Source: Phylloscopus collybita (lineage: Eukaryota > Chordata > Aves > Passeriformes > Phylloscopidae). From it: a DNA stretch of 64,000 bases. Made by a program: the position numbers and the translations under genes. The notes beneath the pieces are model-generated. The model was given only the letters and a program-made list of their open reading frames with translations. It had not been told where the DNA came from and did not search any database. Numbering within the stretch: the stretch's first letter is position 1; each line of letters starts with the position of its first letter. The DNA lies in assembly GCA_027886175.1 (NCBI GenBank), contig JAJNNQ010000013.1, forward strand, positions 7,521,501-7,585,500, written 5' to 3'. Below are positions 44,251 through 57,074 of the stretch, piece after piece.

Positions 44251-47200
44251 AAGACAGACAACAAATTACTACTCTCAAGATTTAGTTTATAATGGGAAGG
44301 CAAATTTTAATAATCTGCTTCTCCCGAGAGAGAGACTACTTACATCCCTTGCTTAGAATTTCAAGAGCTTCAATATTTTAATAATTCAGAATAATGAAAG
44401 CATGACAACAAGCTCATTATGTGACAGTTAAAGGAGAAAGTTCTTCCACCTGACTGGAGATGTACCCATACTGTGTTCTGAGGGGAATGGGCTGGGTAGA
44501 CTTAACTGGACTACAGCCAGATGGGCGTAGCAAGATCTACCAGCAGTCTGCAGAACTTTATCTAAACATAGACAATAAAAGCTCTCCTAGTTTAAATTTA
44601 AAGCAAACACACCTTTTACAGATGCCATTTCCTCTTTGGTTCCACGAAGAAGCTGCTTCAGGATGAGACAAGCTGTGACACTGAAGCATGGTGGGCATTC
44701 AGTACTTATTCCACAAATGAATGTTTTCATTTTACACTATATCCTTTGTGGTTTAGCTTTTCCAGTTCCAAAGAGAACAGTAATGATTCCTTTTCAGCAG
44801 ACCAAACTCATAATTAGCAGGAAACAGGTTATTTGCAAAAGCTATGCCAATACATTTGATGTCATGATTTCAAAACTCTGCAGTGAGAAAAGATTTCTAC
44901 TCTACCATTACAGGTTTTTTCCATAGGAGCTATGTAGGAAAGAAACACCTGAATGAATGCCAGAAATGGAGCATGCAATCCCAGGGATGATTGTTACTAC
45001 GGTTTCTTTATTAAGAATTACCCACTTCCAGTGAGCTTCTAGCTATCCTTGAGTTAAATATTACCCAAGTGAGTCAGCAAAGTACTGCATGTCCTCTTGA
45101 GGCAGCTGTAGGACCGTTTCTACTTCCAGTGAAATCAACGTAAATCCCACAATTTCTGCAAATCCAAATTCTTTCACTCCCTCATGGATGTGTGCCCACA
45201 CCACATGTTGTATGTACATGTAAGATATTTCTCCAGTGACCACTTGACAGTAACCCAGGGTTTACAAACAAAAAATTCCTACCCTCCTATAAAGAGAATA
45301 ACATTTAGTCTTTGTGACAGTAAATAAACTCCCCACTTCTCCTGCTAATCAGACATGCTTCCTTCCTGTAACAGGAATTATATCACTGCACTGATGGGAA
45401 GAGAAAAGGGATTTTTTTAATGGTTGCTTTATCTATCACTTTCACTGAGACAGAAACTCTAGATTGATTCACAGATGGAAACCCCAAATGCCATGCAGCA
45501 AAGCATTCATCTATGGACAGGAAAAACATACGGGTTTGATAGGCTACAGTAAAGGTTATGCCACCTTTAAGTACTTTTTAAAAGACTCCACAGACACCTT
45601 CCTTAGTACTCGAGTGACAAAACCAGGCACACATTGAAGCCTTTGATCCTATACAGGGTATACCAGTGAAGTGCAATTTCTATATGACCCTCTATATGAC
45701 AGATTAGCTTCGATCCTCTAATACTGATTCCATTAAGTGATGTTGTCACCAAGCCATGTAGAAACAGAAGGAAACAGGAAGAAAAAAACCAAAACAACTA
45801 GCATTTGAAATAATGAGAATACAAAGGCTAGTGCAAGCACCAAATGCAGATGAGATAAAGAGGCATTGCAGAAGGAGCACTAAATCACAGTAACTGGTAC
45901 CGGGGCAAAGAATGGAAAGTCTGTAGAACAGGCTGGTTTAAATTTGTTTTGGTTTTTTTTTAAGATGTACTTTCAGTGAGACTGGATGAGTACATGAAGG
46001 CACTTCTAAATGTTCACAGGCATGAATGCAAAATAGCAGTGGGAAGGAGCAAGACTTCCTAATAAGCTCTCTTGAGGTATAATAATTGATCTCTGTTACA
46101 CGAGCAGTTCTGGGAAGCTTGACTTTGCCTTTCTGTTGATTTTTTTCAGCTTTGGCGGCTAAAATTAACTTTTTAAAATATAATCATTTTCAGTCTGGCC
46201 CAACTAAACCCCAAAGAAATTAATAGATAAATATCTGAATTGGACCCAGTCTGTTCCTAGAACAAATACTTTTGTCTGTAAGTTTGCAGCAAACACTTTA
46301 CTTCTTCATTAGACTCATAGAAAATGCAAAAAAATTAAACCCACACTAACTGAATCTAGACAAACTGTAACCTTCACTGTCAACCTAAGAGGCAAAATCC
46401 CTCATCTACGTGACACATGCAACATGCAAAAAAGACTGCGATTCACAGTGCGCCTCACATGAACCATGATCTGAATACAGGAAAGGTCTTCCCTATTTAC
46501 CTGCATCTGAAAATCATCTGGATGTAACACAGACCACATTCTTGTGGGGAACGAGTCAAACCAACTGGAAGCTTTTTGAAGCTACAGTACGTCAAGTGGG
46601 ATTTCAGCCATATATAGATGTGAAACCTTTTTTTTTTTTTTAAATGGTGTAACACTGCTGCAAAAGGAGAGGTTTGGATTTGAAAAAGATTTTTCTGTTG
46701 CTTACTTAACAAATGGCCTTTTTCCTTTCTGTTCTCCTTTCTGGTTCCCTATTCATGTAAAAATTATCCCAGGCTCCAGAACATACTTTCTGTTTTGAAG
46801 GTTCCTGTAAATCAATACCCTTACGAACAGCTCCTGCAAAAAGCGTAATCACTGCATGTGTAGGGACACATAAGCTTGTGCTTTAACAGCTCATGGTCCT
46901 TGTTGACTCATGATTCAGCTATGACATTTATTCTAAAAATACGTCAGAATGTTGGACTTAAGTGGCTTGGGATACTAATTTTGCTCTCTTCTTTTACTTG
47001 AAGCTCCCAGCTGCCTTTGAACATCAGTCACACAATATACTGATTGGTGAGGTGCCTTAGTAATCTATCAAATAGAAGAATGATGCAAAAGGCCCTTTGG
47101 AAATATTCCTGGGAAAAAAAGTGATGCAAGAGATGGAGGAAGAAGCAACCCATGCCCTGCTGTTACTAATGGACATGAGGCACAGGAATAGCTGGAGCTA

Positions 47201-49114
47201 CACCCTGAGGTTGTGGGAAAAAAAAGTGGGGACAGTGAGGGCTCCCACAGGGCTCCCAGCCCTTCCAAGGAACAGCAACATATTCTTGGACTTAGGCTGT
47301 TGTCTCCATCACACAACATTGCTGAGAATTCTGCTGTCATCCCCTGTACACTCTGCACAGACATTATATAATTAATAAAGCATGAACTCCAGTGCAGAAA
47401 CCATGGATTAAAACTTTTGCTGCAGAACAAGAACAGCGCTTACAGATGGGGAGCGTACCACAGAACTTGCACATAACAGCAAGTGATAAGCTGGAGTCAG
47501 TTTCTAGACAGATGTTTAGAAGAATAAATATGTAAAGGGGAGGATTTACACAGGGAACTAGATTTCTACTTCTAGAAGAGAGCATCTATGGAACAAAAAT
47601 CTTTAGAAGGATTTGCTGGGATGGACTGTCTTGGACTAGTTGATCTTCTCTCCCATTTTTGAGGATCCACAGGGCTCCATATGTGAGACCAGCTTTGTAC
47701 AGTCCTAACACCAATTAGATACTTTCCAGTCAGCTGCACATATCAGTTAAGAGATACGAAACATTTCCTCTCTCCCTTCATCCTAAATTCTGATGGATTT
47801 TCCACCATGCTACTCCTTCTTCACGACATCTCTACTCTGCCCAAATTACACAGTGCTCTCCAGTGCTTGAGGGAATGTGGGTGTGTGGGTGAATATTCGT
47901 GAGACAGCTTCCTTTCTTAAGGGTGACACACAGAATAGTTTCAAGTACGTTACCCAAAATGTGTATCTTGAACCGGACTGAGACTTTTGTTTTCCTAGGC
48001 AAGGACTGCAGCAGATTCTCTTTGTGGGATGACTCAGTTCTTACAGGACCATAAGGAACTTTGAAGACAGCATTTAGGCTGCAGATGCACATCCTGGAAA
48101 TTCTCTTGGGAACAACCTAACAAATGATTTGAAGAAACCATCAGCTCATCTGGAGTTTCTAGCCTAAGACAATGGTACAAGAGGGCCCTTTAGAAGGCAG
48201 AGTTGACTACATGGTTTCTCAAATTCTGTCTTGGCAATGCACCATTCTACTAAAGAAACTAAAAAGAAAAAAAGGTTAAAAAATTTTAAACTCAGACATT
48301 TCAGATCCTATTCTGCTGATAAATACTGTGATCCTAGTGAGGGGAGAAACTAATCCCATGAGTTTAACTGAATAAAAATCCAAATGCTGAAGTGAGAGAG
48401 TTGGCAATGGGGAGGAGATTTTTATTATCCAAAGGTGCTCTTTGACTGGGAAATACTGTGAGAAAAAGACTCTTTGCTGGATCCCAAGCTACAGCAACCA
48501 CATTTCTAGAGGTTGACACTACTAGGAATCTTTAGAGAAAAGTAAACACAATTTTCTGTGTATTTCTCAGTAACATTGCAATCATACTTCCTTTTTGTAA
48601 CTAAAAAGAAAAGGTTAAAGAAAACAGAATGTTTTTCTTTCAAACCATTATCAAACGCCTTCAGTGTGGACATAGAACAAAATGTTTAGCAGAACTCAAC
48701 CCACAGACACAATCTTCCAGAGGCAATAAGCAAGATGAAGAAAGGATGAAGATATTTGTTCATTTCCAGTGGGTGCATTAAAGGAGTAAATTTTAAAATC
48801 TGCTTTTGTGAACAATGTTTAAAACCTTCTAACTCTGTTTGCTTTTCTTCCACACAGAGCAGACAATCATCATCAGAAACTGGCCAAGCTGTATTTTAGG
48901 ATGTGAAACACTCCAAGGGACTAATGCCAGCAGGGCTGATGATTTGGAATGGTAAAGACTAAGAAAACTCTTTTGTTACACATACTTCAGAAGAGGCCAT
49001 AAGTAAATAACAGAACAACTAACGGGAAGATTAGCATCAGACTTTGGTACTGACCAGCAAATGAAAAGCAGAGATGCTATAAAGACTTTGATTATTGAAG
49101 AAGGTAGAGAACAT
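44251..49114. other. Intergenic DNA downstream of BATF3
   Basis: No gene or repeat recognised. A perfect AP-1 site lies at 46914. A minus-strand 120-codon frame at 47068-47430 has no recognisable domain. Confidence 0.6.
46914..46920 (+). promoter_or_regulatory. AP-1 site TGACTCA
   Basis: Perfect heptamer (context GTTGACTCATGATTCAGC) followed by an imperfect repeat, about 2.2 kb past the BATF3 3' end. Motif match only. Confidence 0.25.
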
Positions 49115-49562
49115 TATAAAGATGAGACACCACTTTTATTAACCAAACCTGTTTAGAGAGATAAAACCCAGCAGCCAGATCATGACATACATAGGTGACA
49201 AATGACAAAGGGTTACTGGCAGTGGACGTGTGGGAGAAAGGCATCCCAGTCTGAGGTCAGTGCTTTTCCCTGTTTACATTCCATGGCTCCATAGTGGGCT
49301 GCACGGCACTTGGATGTTTCTAAAGGCAAAACTAGGGCTTGAAGAGTCTACCAAGTCAGAAGCTGCTTTTCAAATTGTCTTTTTTTCCATTCTGGTGTTT
49401 TCCTGAGATTCAGAGGAGTGTAACATTTCAATGTGGAGAAGAGCTGCGTGGTTGAGTCCAGCCCTCTTTGATGGAAGAACTGCACACTAAGTAGGCAGTT
49501 CTTCAAACCTCCTGTTAAAGGCACTTCCACACAACACATTTAGAGGTGATTGAGGACAGCAC
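49115..49562 (-). other. BATF3: BATF3 3'UTR
   Basis: From the stop codon to about 20 nt past a minus-strand AATAAA (complement of 49135-49140). About 450 nt; the end is inferred. Confidence 0.6.
49135..49140 (-). terminator. BATF3: BATF3 poly(A) signal AATAAA
   Basis: The minus strand reads TTAATAAAAGTGG; first canonical signal after the BATF3 stop. Confidence 0.65.
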
Positions 49563-49748
49563 TCATCTTGGTAGGCAGCTGGCAAGTGCATCAGGCCTTG
49601 GTATGGTCACAAAGTTCATGGTGCAGTGCAATAGTGGACAGATCTTTTCATGATCCTTCAACACTTCACTCAAGTGTTTCATTTCATCTGTTAGCTTTCC
49701 AATTTCTCTTTTCAGGGAGGTATTTTCTTGCTCAAGAGACTCATATTC
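49563..49748 (-). CDS. BATF3: BATF3 coding exon 3 (residues 60-120, zipper and C-terminus)
   Basis: Starts EYESLEQEN after TTCCAG and ends ASCLPR with TGA at 49565-49563. Confidence 0.97.
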   Translation of the reverse strand, partial: EYESLEQENTSLKREIGKLTDEMKHLSEVLKDHEKICPLLHCTMNFVTIPRPDALASCLPR

Positions 49749-52700
49749 CTGGAAGGAGGGGAAAGTAAAAAAAAAACAAACAAACCAACAACTTAGAGTC
49801 AAAACATTCCTTTCAGTGCTTCCACCTTGAGTACATTCACATAACAGTACAAAAATAGTGTGGTTTCTTACTACAACTTACAAATTGCTGAGGAAAGACA
49901 GACACAGCCTGGGTGCTGGAACAGGGCAAGTGCTTTATGACCTGTATCCTGACCACGCTGTGATTCCTTTCATGGCCCTGAAGACCAGGAGATGCTGCTG
50001 GCCCTCAGGAGTCCCCCAGGAGCTCAGGGCTGCAGGCATGGATGGCTGTGTCCCCATGGTGGCCTCTTCCACCCTGGGCTGCCTCTGCTGGGAAGGGCCA
50101 AAATGGACTCTGCACTGCGAGATCAGAGAAAATGAAAGCACTGAGTGCCGAGAGGGAAAACACAGAGCATGGCACTGCTGGTGAGAGAAGGGCAGCCCCT
50201 GCTCCAGGGCACTGCAGGAAAAAGCCATTTGTCCAGGCTAGCACAATCTATCCAGTGCTCTCCTTCAGGCCTGCCAGAGCTTGTAGCCTCCTGCTCAGAA
50301 GCCCAAGAACTCAGGAGGAGGGAAGCATCACACCAGCTTGATGTCAGACTCATTTTTTCACCAGAAGACCAGACCACTGCCTTGGTTATCCCTGACCTGG
50401 CTGTTTTTGAGCTAAAGCTTCTCTGGCAATAAATAAGCTGCTGTTAACTGCAGGGGAGTTTTGAGCTGCTCTGCAGCGTACATGTGATGGATGCAAGACT
50501 CCTGCATCACATTTTTGGTAACTGTGTGTCCCAAGTGTCCCTGCTTCTAAGCTTTCTCATCCCAAAGAGAAGAGAGCTAGAGGTTCAGAGCCAGAGCACT
50601 GAAAACCTGCAGATGGATGTCTCGCAGCTGGCCCAAGGCTCAGTATCCACCCACTCAATCTCACCTCCCTGGGAAAGCTTCAGAGCAAACTTCAAAGCCT
50701 ACATGTGCCTTGAAAGGCAGCAGGGAGACCCTCTCATGCAATGTTCTTCTGGACAGCCTGGCACAGCCTCTGCTCCCCTTTGCTGCAGAACTTTGGGCTC
50801 CTTGCCCACCCTCACATCCTTCCATCCCTCTCACAGAGTAAAACAGGCTCAGTCCTCCTAACACAGTATTGGAGCCAAACTCCAATTGTCCAAAAGTTGT
50901 CCGACCCTGACTGTCATCCTGCTCATCTCTTGTTGCCCCACACCTCATGGTCCTGGGCTTTGGAACAAGCGTTGCTGTCCCATTGCTCTGTCCCATTTTC
51001 AGGGGTGAGACTGTCACATTGTTCTTGCTAAGAATGGATGTCTATTCAGCCACATCTGCCGACATCTGACAAAATCTGTGTGCCTCAGAATGAAGATTCC
51101 CAGCATGAGGAAGATCCTCAAGTTCAGGAGGAACATCAGGTAGGCTGCAGGATGGCACAGGGCCCCAAAATGATTCCAAAGCCAGGGGTTACCCCTTTTC
51201 AGAAGTACCCTGCACCTGGCTTTCTCAGGCTCTGACTCAGAGGAGACCTGGGAAAAACCAAGCCCCAAACTACCCACATTGTCCCTCTTAGTCTCTGTTA
51301 ACTGCTGGCACATCCTTCCACAGTGAGAAAGAAAAAAGCCTGTGATGATCCTTCAGAGCTGAACAACTGACTCAGCCACAACGGCAGTGTGCTGCAAAAC
51401 TGACAATTACCCCAAAAGCTGATTCCTGGCTACAAGAGCACTGTTGTGTGAGGTAACATCCAAAACCAGAGAAAAGGAATCCCTGTCCTCCAGTGTTTGC
51501 ACCGGGGACACAAGAAAACCACATCATGTTGTGATATTAAGAGCTTCTGGAAGATTCAGTTACTTCCATTTTATTTGTTTAAACACCCACTGTTCCTTTT
51601 CAAAGCATGCAAGTCCAACAGCTAGCCAAGCCCAGCTCTCACAACTGCAGGTTCCCAAGTTCCTAAGAAGCCTTTCCAGCTGGGTATGTCTGGAGACCCC
51701 ATTGCTGACACCACAGTTCTAGAACTGATGTAAGCCAGCAACTGCCACTGCATGGTCCCTTCCTCTTCCATCACCTCCTACCTTGTAAGACAGCAATAAC
51801 TCGTCCACTGTCATAGCAAATGTGACAAGCTTAACACTAATACAGAAGAAAATGGTTCTGGTTCAGCCCAAAGGAGCTCTGTGATCCCATTCTTTGGGTG
51901 GTCACAGGAAGAGACAGAGGATGAGGCAAGGGCTGAACCATGTCTCTCTCTTCCTAGCAGTGTCACTGAAGGCAGAGCTGCACTGTCCAAGAGCAGCATC
52001 AGTGTCTGTGAGTTCCCAGCCAAGCATCCCACAGCACACCTTTCTGTGCCTCACACCCACAGCTCTCCGAGCAGGATTAGTTTGAAGACAGGCCCATGCC
52101 TGCTTAAGAATTCCTGTTTATTGTAAAGTCCTGTGCTTGGTACCCAAGCCATGCCTGCAAAGCACCAAGTACCCATTCACCTCGTGAAGTTTATCTGCTT
52201 TCTGAGTTTGCTTCTTTCGGCTCCTCTGTGCAGCAACTCGATTTTTTTCTCTCCTCCTTACTTTTCTGTCGTCTTCTTCATGACTCTGGAAGACATCAGC
52301 CAGAAACACTTTGCCAGTTTGCAAGGTGCACACAGAAGATGCCCGAAGTCGGGTGTGTAACTTTCCGGGAACGAACACCTCCAATTTGGCAGCGCTGATC
52401 CTCGGTCTCCCAGGGACCGCATGGTCCCTGTAAAGAGCAGCGCATCCCTCTGCCCCACGGCGCAGGCGGACCCGAAGCGCAGGAAGCCGGCAGGCTGCCC
52501 GGGGGATGCCGCAGAGCCCCGGGGGCAGGGGCAATGCTGCTGCTGCTGGGGGAAGCTGGGTGCCCGAGCGGGGACCGGCGCTCCCGCTCTGCCCGGCGGG
52601 CAGCGCTCTCCACCTGCCTCGCTCCGGCGCGGCCGGCGGGGCGGAGGTGCGAGCAGCGGGGAGGAAATCCCTGCTCCCTTCCCGGCTGCCGGCGGCTAGG

Positions 52701-52978
52701 GAAAAGCCGTGCCCCGGCAGCTCTCCGCACACGGCCGGCGGTTCGCCCGCTCTCCCACCTGGGCAGAGCCAGCAGGGAGGCGGCCTGCCCGGGAAAAGAC
52801 GGGCCGATGCCCAGGGGCAGCGGGCACCCCCGAGGCGGCGCTGCCCGGCGTGACTCAGCCCCATGTGCCCGCCCGCAGCGCCGACCCCCGCCCGCTCCCT
52901 CCCTACCTGCTGGCCGCCCTCGGCCGCCGCGCCCCGGGGCAGCGCGCTGGCCCCGGCCGCCGGGACGGCGCACGACAT
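49563..52978 (-). CDS. BATF3: BATF3, basic leucine zipper ATF-like factor 3 (complete, 3 exons)
   Basis: Join complement of 52978-52907, 52285-52181, 49748-49563; 120 residues (human 127). All introns phase 0, GT-AG. BATF3 is a small nuclear bZIP protein without a transactivation domain; it pairs with JUN proteins, cooperates with IRF4/IRF8 at AP-1-IRF composite sites, and in mammals is required for cross-presenting dendritic cells. The basic region is residues 31-50 with contact residues N39-A42-A43-S46-R47. The zipper has L57, L64, L71, L78, L85 then H92, the HEK-I-CPLL end and a C-terminus ...SCLPR, all family hallmarks. The N-terminus is alanine/glycine-rich and poorly conserved. The ATG at 52978 is chosen because MSCAVPAAG resembles the family start; an in-frame ATG at 53182 lies far into the CpG island and is less likely. 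Confidence 0.96.
49749..52180 (-). other. BATF3: BATF3 intron 2
   Basis: A 2.4-kb phase-0 intron (GTGAAT donor, TTCCAG acceptor). Moderately GC-rich with many short overlapping frames on both strands; none shows a domain. No repeat recognised. Confidence 0.85.
52181..52285 (-). CDS. BATF3: BATF3 coding exon 2 (residues 25-59, basic region)
   Basis: Starts SHEEDDRKVRRREKN after TTCCAG and ends KLHE|GTGAAT. It carries the whole basic region and L57. Confidence 0.97.
52286..52906 (-). other. BATF3: BATF3 intron 1
   Basis: A 621-bp intron, largely CpG island, GTAGGG donor and TTCCAG acceptor. It contains an AP-1 site at 52851-52857. Confidence 0.85.
52851..52857 (+). promoter_or_regulatory. AP-1 site in BATF3 intron 1
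   Basis: TGACTCA(G), a perfect AP-1 heptamer 50 bp downstream of the exon 1 donor inside the CpG island. BATF3/JUN dimers recognise this class of site. Autoregulation is inferred. Confidence 0.4.
52907..52978 (-). CDS. BATF3: BATF3 coding exon 1 (residues 1-24)
   Basis: From ATG to GGCCAGCAG|GTAGGG. An Ala/Gly-rich N-terminus inside the CpG island. Confidence 0.85.
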
Positions 52979-53560
52979 CCCGGCGCCGCCGAGCCGCCCG
53001 CAGGGCTCCCCCGGCCCGCGGGGTGCGACTGCAGGGAGCGCAGGCAAGGCAGTGCGAGGGCAGGGCAGGGCGGGCCGGGGCGGGCCGGGGCAGGGGACGC
53101 ACCGCCCCGGGCGGGCCGGGGGTGCCGCCGCCAGGTGCCCGAGCAGCCCGGGGCGGAGCCGCCGCCCACATGGCCCTCGCATGGCGCCCGACCGCCCCGG
53201 GAGCCCGGGACCACCCGGGCCCGCTCCCCCGCGGTGCCCGCCCCTCGGGACCGCCGGCTCTCGTCTGCCGGGAGCCGGGGGAAGTCCGGGTCACGGCGCT
53301 GCCGGGCAGGAGCTGCCTGAAAATCCCCCCGGAGAGCCCCAGCCCCGGGGCCGGCTGGGTTCGACGCCCCGCCGGGAGGCCCGACTCGCTGTTTCGCCTG
53401 CAGAAATAAACTCCCCGCAGTTTCTCTGCTCTCCAGGCAGCCCCCGGCCGTGGCCCCGTGTGTCTCCCGCCGCTCACCTCCGGCCGCTCCCGCCCGCCGC
53501 GCTCCTGGGACATCGGCGCTCTGAAGCGGCGGCAGCTCCACATGGGGGACAGCCGGCTCA

Positions 53561-56500
53561 GCCCGGGGTCACGGCTGCGAGGACACGGCATCCGTGCCGG
53601 GATAAAACGATTTTCACTTTCGCTACTCACCCTGTTCCTTTAAATAATAAGGAAATGCGACAGACTTCTTGTAAAGGCAAAGCCAGACAAGGACTGCTGG
53701 AAATACAGTTGCTACAGACAAAAATCTTTCTGTTCCACTGTTCTGTCGAGAGTATTTTAACAGACTGAACACTGTTTCTTTTACCTTTCTGAACACCTTC
53801 CTTGCATTTTAATTGCACAGTTACCTTGGCCTTAGGCTCTGAAATGGGGTGTTAGTACTGACAGCTACTTCAACATCCTTGCTCTACTGCAAATGGATTT
53901 GTAACTCTTGTACCTTCCCGGCTGTGCTCAACTCACAGAGGTGAACCCATGACCTTGCAAGGCGGGTCTGTGCCCCCAAACTGCAGGGCAGTTGGTCATA
54001 AAGCCCCGGGTATCTCAATAAATCAGATACTTCCCCATTTTTCTGGTTTCCTCAGCAGCTTGAGTCATCCAGCTTAGATGAAGTTAGAGTTGGCAAACTG
54101 AGTAAACATAGACTTCCAGGAAGATCTGGCTAACAGTTCATGCTAAAGGTGAGGGAACCATGTTCCCCGGGAGTCCAAGAGTCAAACTGAAGCCTGTGCT
54201 CTGCCACAGGTTTCCTGGTAGGCTCTGGGGCTGTGACTGCAAGACCTGAGCGTGACTTCCTTGGTTTGAAGCACATCTTCCCTGCTGTTGCACCTCAAAG
54301 CAAACTTGTGTCTCCTCCCTCCTGGCTATCCATGCAATTATTTGATTTTGCACTTTTCAAAGAGCTTCTCCAACCCTGGAGGACTGAGTCCCTGTGAGTC
54401 TTCCCATCCTGACAGCTGTGGGAAGGTGCCTGGTGACCACAGCTGGGAAACTCACTCTTGCCAATATACTCTGAGCTAACCTGCATCCCCGACTCTGCTG
54501 GGTCTCCCAAGCATCTCACAGGACATTCCCTGGTTTCTTCAAAAGAAGTATTGCTTCTTTCTCCCTTTGTCATCTCCTGTGCCAAGAGCAGGATGTTCAC
54601 CAAGGACTGCTCATGGAGGCAGCAGCAGCTGTGGGTTCAGTGCCATTCTCCAGCTGAGGGGATCCAAACCAGCACCTCCTTGACAGCAGCCCTGGCCACC
54701 GGGCAGAGTTATTAGAGGGTGAATTGTTCTCAACTGCTCCTTTGAAACAGCCATATCTTGCATTAGCTACACCTCATGCAGTTCAAGGAAAGCAGTACAC
54801 GAGGGCACGAGCAGAGGCTTTGTTGGGACAGTTGCTTAAAAAGAGAGTGCTGGGTTCTTGCTGCCTTTGTAGCTCAGTTGAAATAAACAGGACCAGAAGC
54901 CAGTATTTTCACAAGCTCAGGGAACAGGTATGTTCTCTTGCAATAAACGCTATGAACCATGTGGATAAAACACCTCAACAACCCTCTGGAGTGATCTGTG
55001 GGAAAGAAAGTCCCCTTCCACAGGGGGACTTAGAACTCCATGCTCCAGGAGCAATGCTGCCACAAATGGCACCTGAGTAATGATGCTACCTGAGAGCATC
55101 AAATCATGAGCAGCTCACCAAGAATTTATTAATCCCAAATAAATATCCACTTCACTGAGTCATTCCCAGCAGCTGCAGAATAAGGTTTGCAGGATAACAC
55201 AAGCATGGGACAAGCCAGGGGACAGTCCCCTTGAGCCTGAACAGTCTGTTCTTGTTCAGAACAAATGACAAAGGAAATGACAAGTCAAAATTTGCTTGTG
55301 GGAACAAGTTTCTACTTAGTATTAAAGCTATCTCTGGTACATCTGTAGAAATGCCTACACAGTAATTCCAGGTAGTGCAGCAGTAAAGGCAGAGTGTTTC
55401 TGTGCAGGAGAGAAAAACCAGCCCAGAAAGCAGCCTAGTCAGCTGGGCTTACATTTTATAATGGCAGTTTATCAATGATTTTTGTCTGCACTAAAGCAGC
55501 CTACACACATGCAGATGAGTCTCTGACCACAGCTTAGCACAGCATGGCTCTCCTGGAGAATGGCACGTGTCAGAATTGGCTCTCAAAATATCCAGGCTTC
55601 CAAACAGATGTCAGGGTCCGTGTGAAGATTTCTGGAAAAGGAGCTTCACCTTTATAATTTGTAATCCCCTTTGTTCAGAAAGTACAAACAGCAAAAGCAT
55701 GCCTGGATGCTGCTCCAATTTGCAAGTTTTTCTTGGCTGGGGATGGCCCAGACTCATGAGCAAAAGCACATTGCAGACAGGACACACTAACAAACAGTGA
55801 GATGTTCTGTCTCGCCCCCCAAAGCCAGGAAGTTCAAACTCAGTTTGCAAATGAACCCAAGCATCCATCACTGTGAACTGTCTTACAAAATTCAAAGGCT
55901 ATATAAAGAAAAACTACCAGACATTTCTTGATGCAATACCAATTCGCCCCAAGTTAAAAATAAGAAGTTTGGCTGTTGTGACATTTCAGTAGAAGCCTGA
56001 TTAGACATGTCTTGCACAACACTGCCAATTCCTATGAAAAGTTAACTGAAGGACAAAAGGCTACTGGAATGGGGAAAAATGAAGTGTTTTATGTATTTCT
56101 GCCATTGGGAAGAACAGCTAGTTGCAGCTATCACTGGCTGTAGAATTTTTTAATGACCATTTGAAAAGCTGAAAATTATGAACATTCCAGTGTTGAGTTT
56201 AGCTCGTCATAGAACTTGCATTTAAAGGGAGGTTCTCTTTCCAGTGCTGGTTGGCAGAAAGTAGCCATCAGATTTTTAAATTCCTAGTTTACATGCTGCA
56301 CTTGGAATGCTGATGGCTTTATCTTTTTCTTTACACAATCCATTTGGCCAGCATTTCCAGATGCGTTTTTCTTCCACCCAGCTGCTGTTGCAACACGGGC
56401 TATGGAACAAAGACCAACTGCTCTAACCCAGGGCATCCATTCACACTTACTTGAAATCTTGTGCAGGCCAACTGTCCCTCAGTCTCTAAGTGGAAACATG

Positions 56501-57070
56501 CACTGTAGTGCGAATCAATTTCTTTATTAAGTCTTAAACCACAGTGCTTTCCCTTTTTATTTTCTTATGGCACTTGTCCCACCCCAGCCACTTCTGATGG
56601 AACTTCTTCAGAGAGACACCTATTCCTAGCTATTTTCTGTATTTGCCTATCCTTTGCAGAGAAGAGCAAAGAATCTATCTATTAACAGAGGAAATGGCCC
56701 AATACTGTGGTTGCCATGCAGAATGTTGCAGGGCTCACCTTAGCCTAGCAACCCCCAGGATCTGTATGAAGAAAGCAGTAGCGGGGACTTTCAACGCCGC
56801 GCAGAGCACGGCCACTCAAAATAGCAAGTGGCTGTGTGAGCAGCCGTCTGAGCCACGCGTTCCTCAGCTCTGCAGCTCCAGTCCCTCTCACATCCTGTCC
56901 TCTCTTACATGAGAAGCTTTGCAGCCCCGAGATTAATAACACTTGTGAGTTCAAAGGCAGTAAATGGAACTACTTCAGTTACTCAAGCCAGAATTTAACA
57001 CAGATGTCCTCTGAAGTACGCTCACTGCTCAGCCACCATCTATTCCAGGATTAGAACTGACAATATTATC
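53561..57070. other. Intergenic DNA between BATF3 promoter and NSL1 3' end
   Basis: No gene, RNA or repeat recognised. Frames are short and none carries a domain. Confidence 0.55.
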
Positions 57071-57074
57071 TGAA

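Larger units (their letters stand above)
52370..53560 (-). promoter_or_regulatory. BATF3: CpG-island promoter of BATF3
   Basis: Dense CpG region covering BATF3 exon 1 and extending about 580 bp upstream. No TATA box is seen upstream of the start codon, so a dispersed TATA-less start is likely. Long frames on both strands (up to 444 codons) are GC-rich artefacts. Confidence 0.75.

Noticed and set aside
47068..47430. 120-codon minus-strand frame downstream of BATF3
   Set aside because: No recognisable domain, no initiation or splice context.
52118..53630. Minus-strand frames of 354 and 444 codons around BATF3 exon 1
   Set aside because: GC-rich artefacts. The true BATF3 exons 1 and 2 are embedded in the 354-codon frame but are separated by a clear GT-AG intron, and the family start is at 52978.
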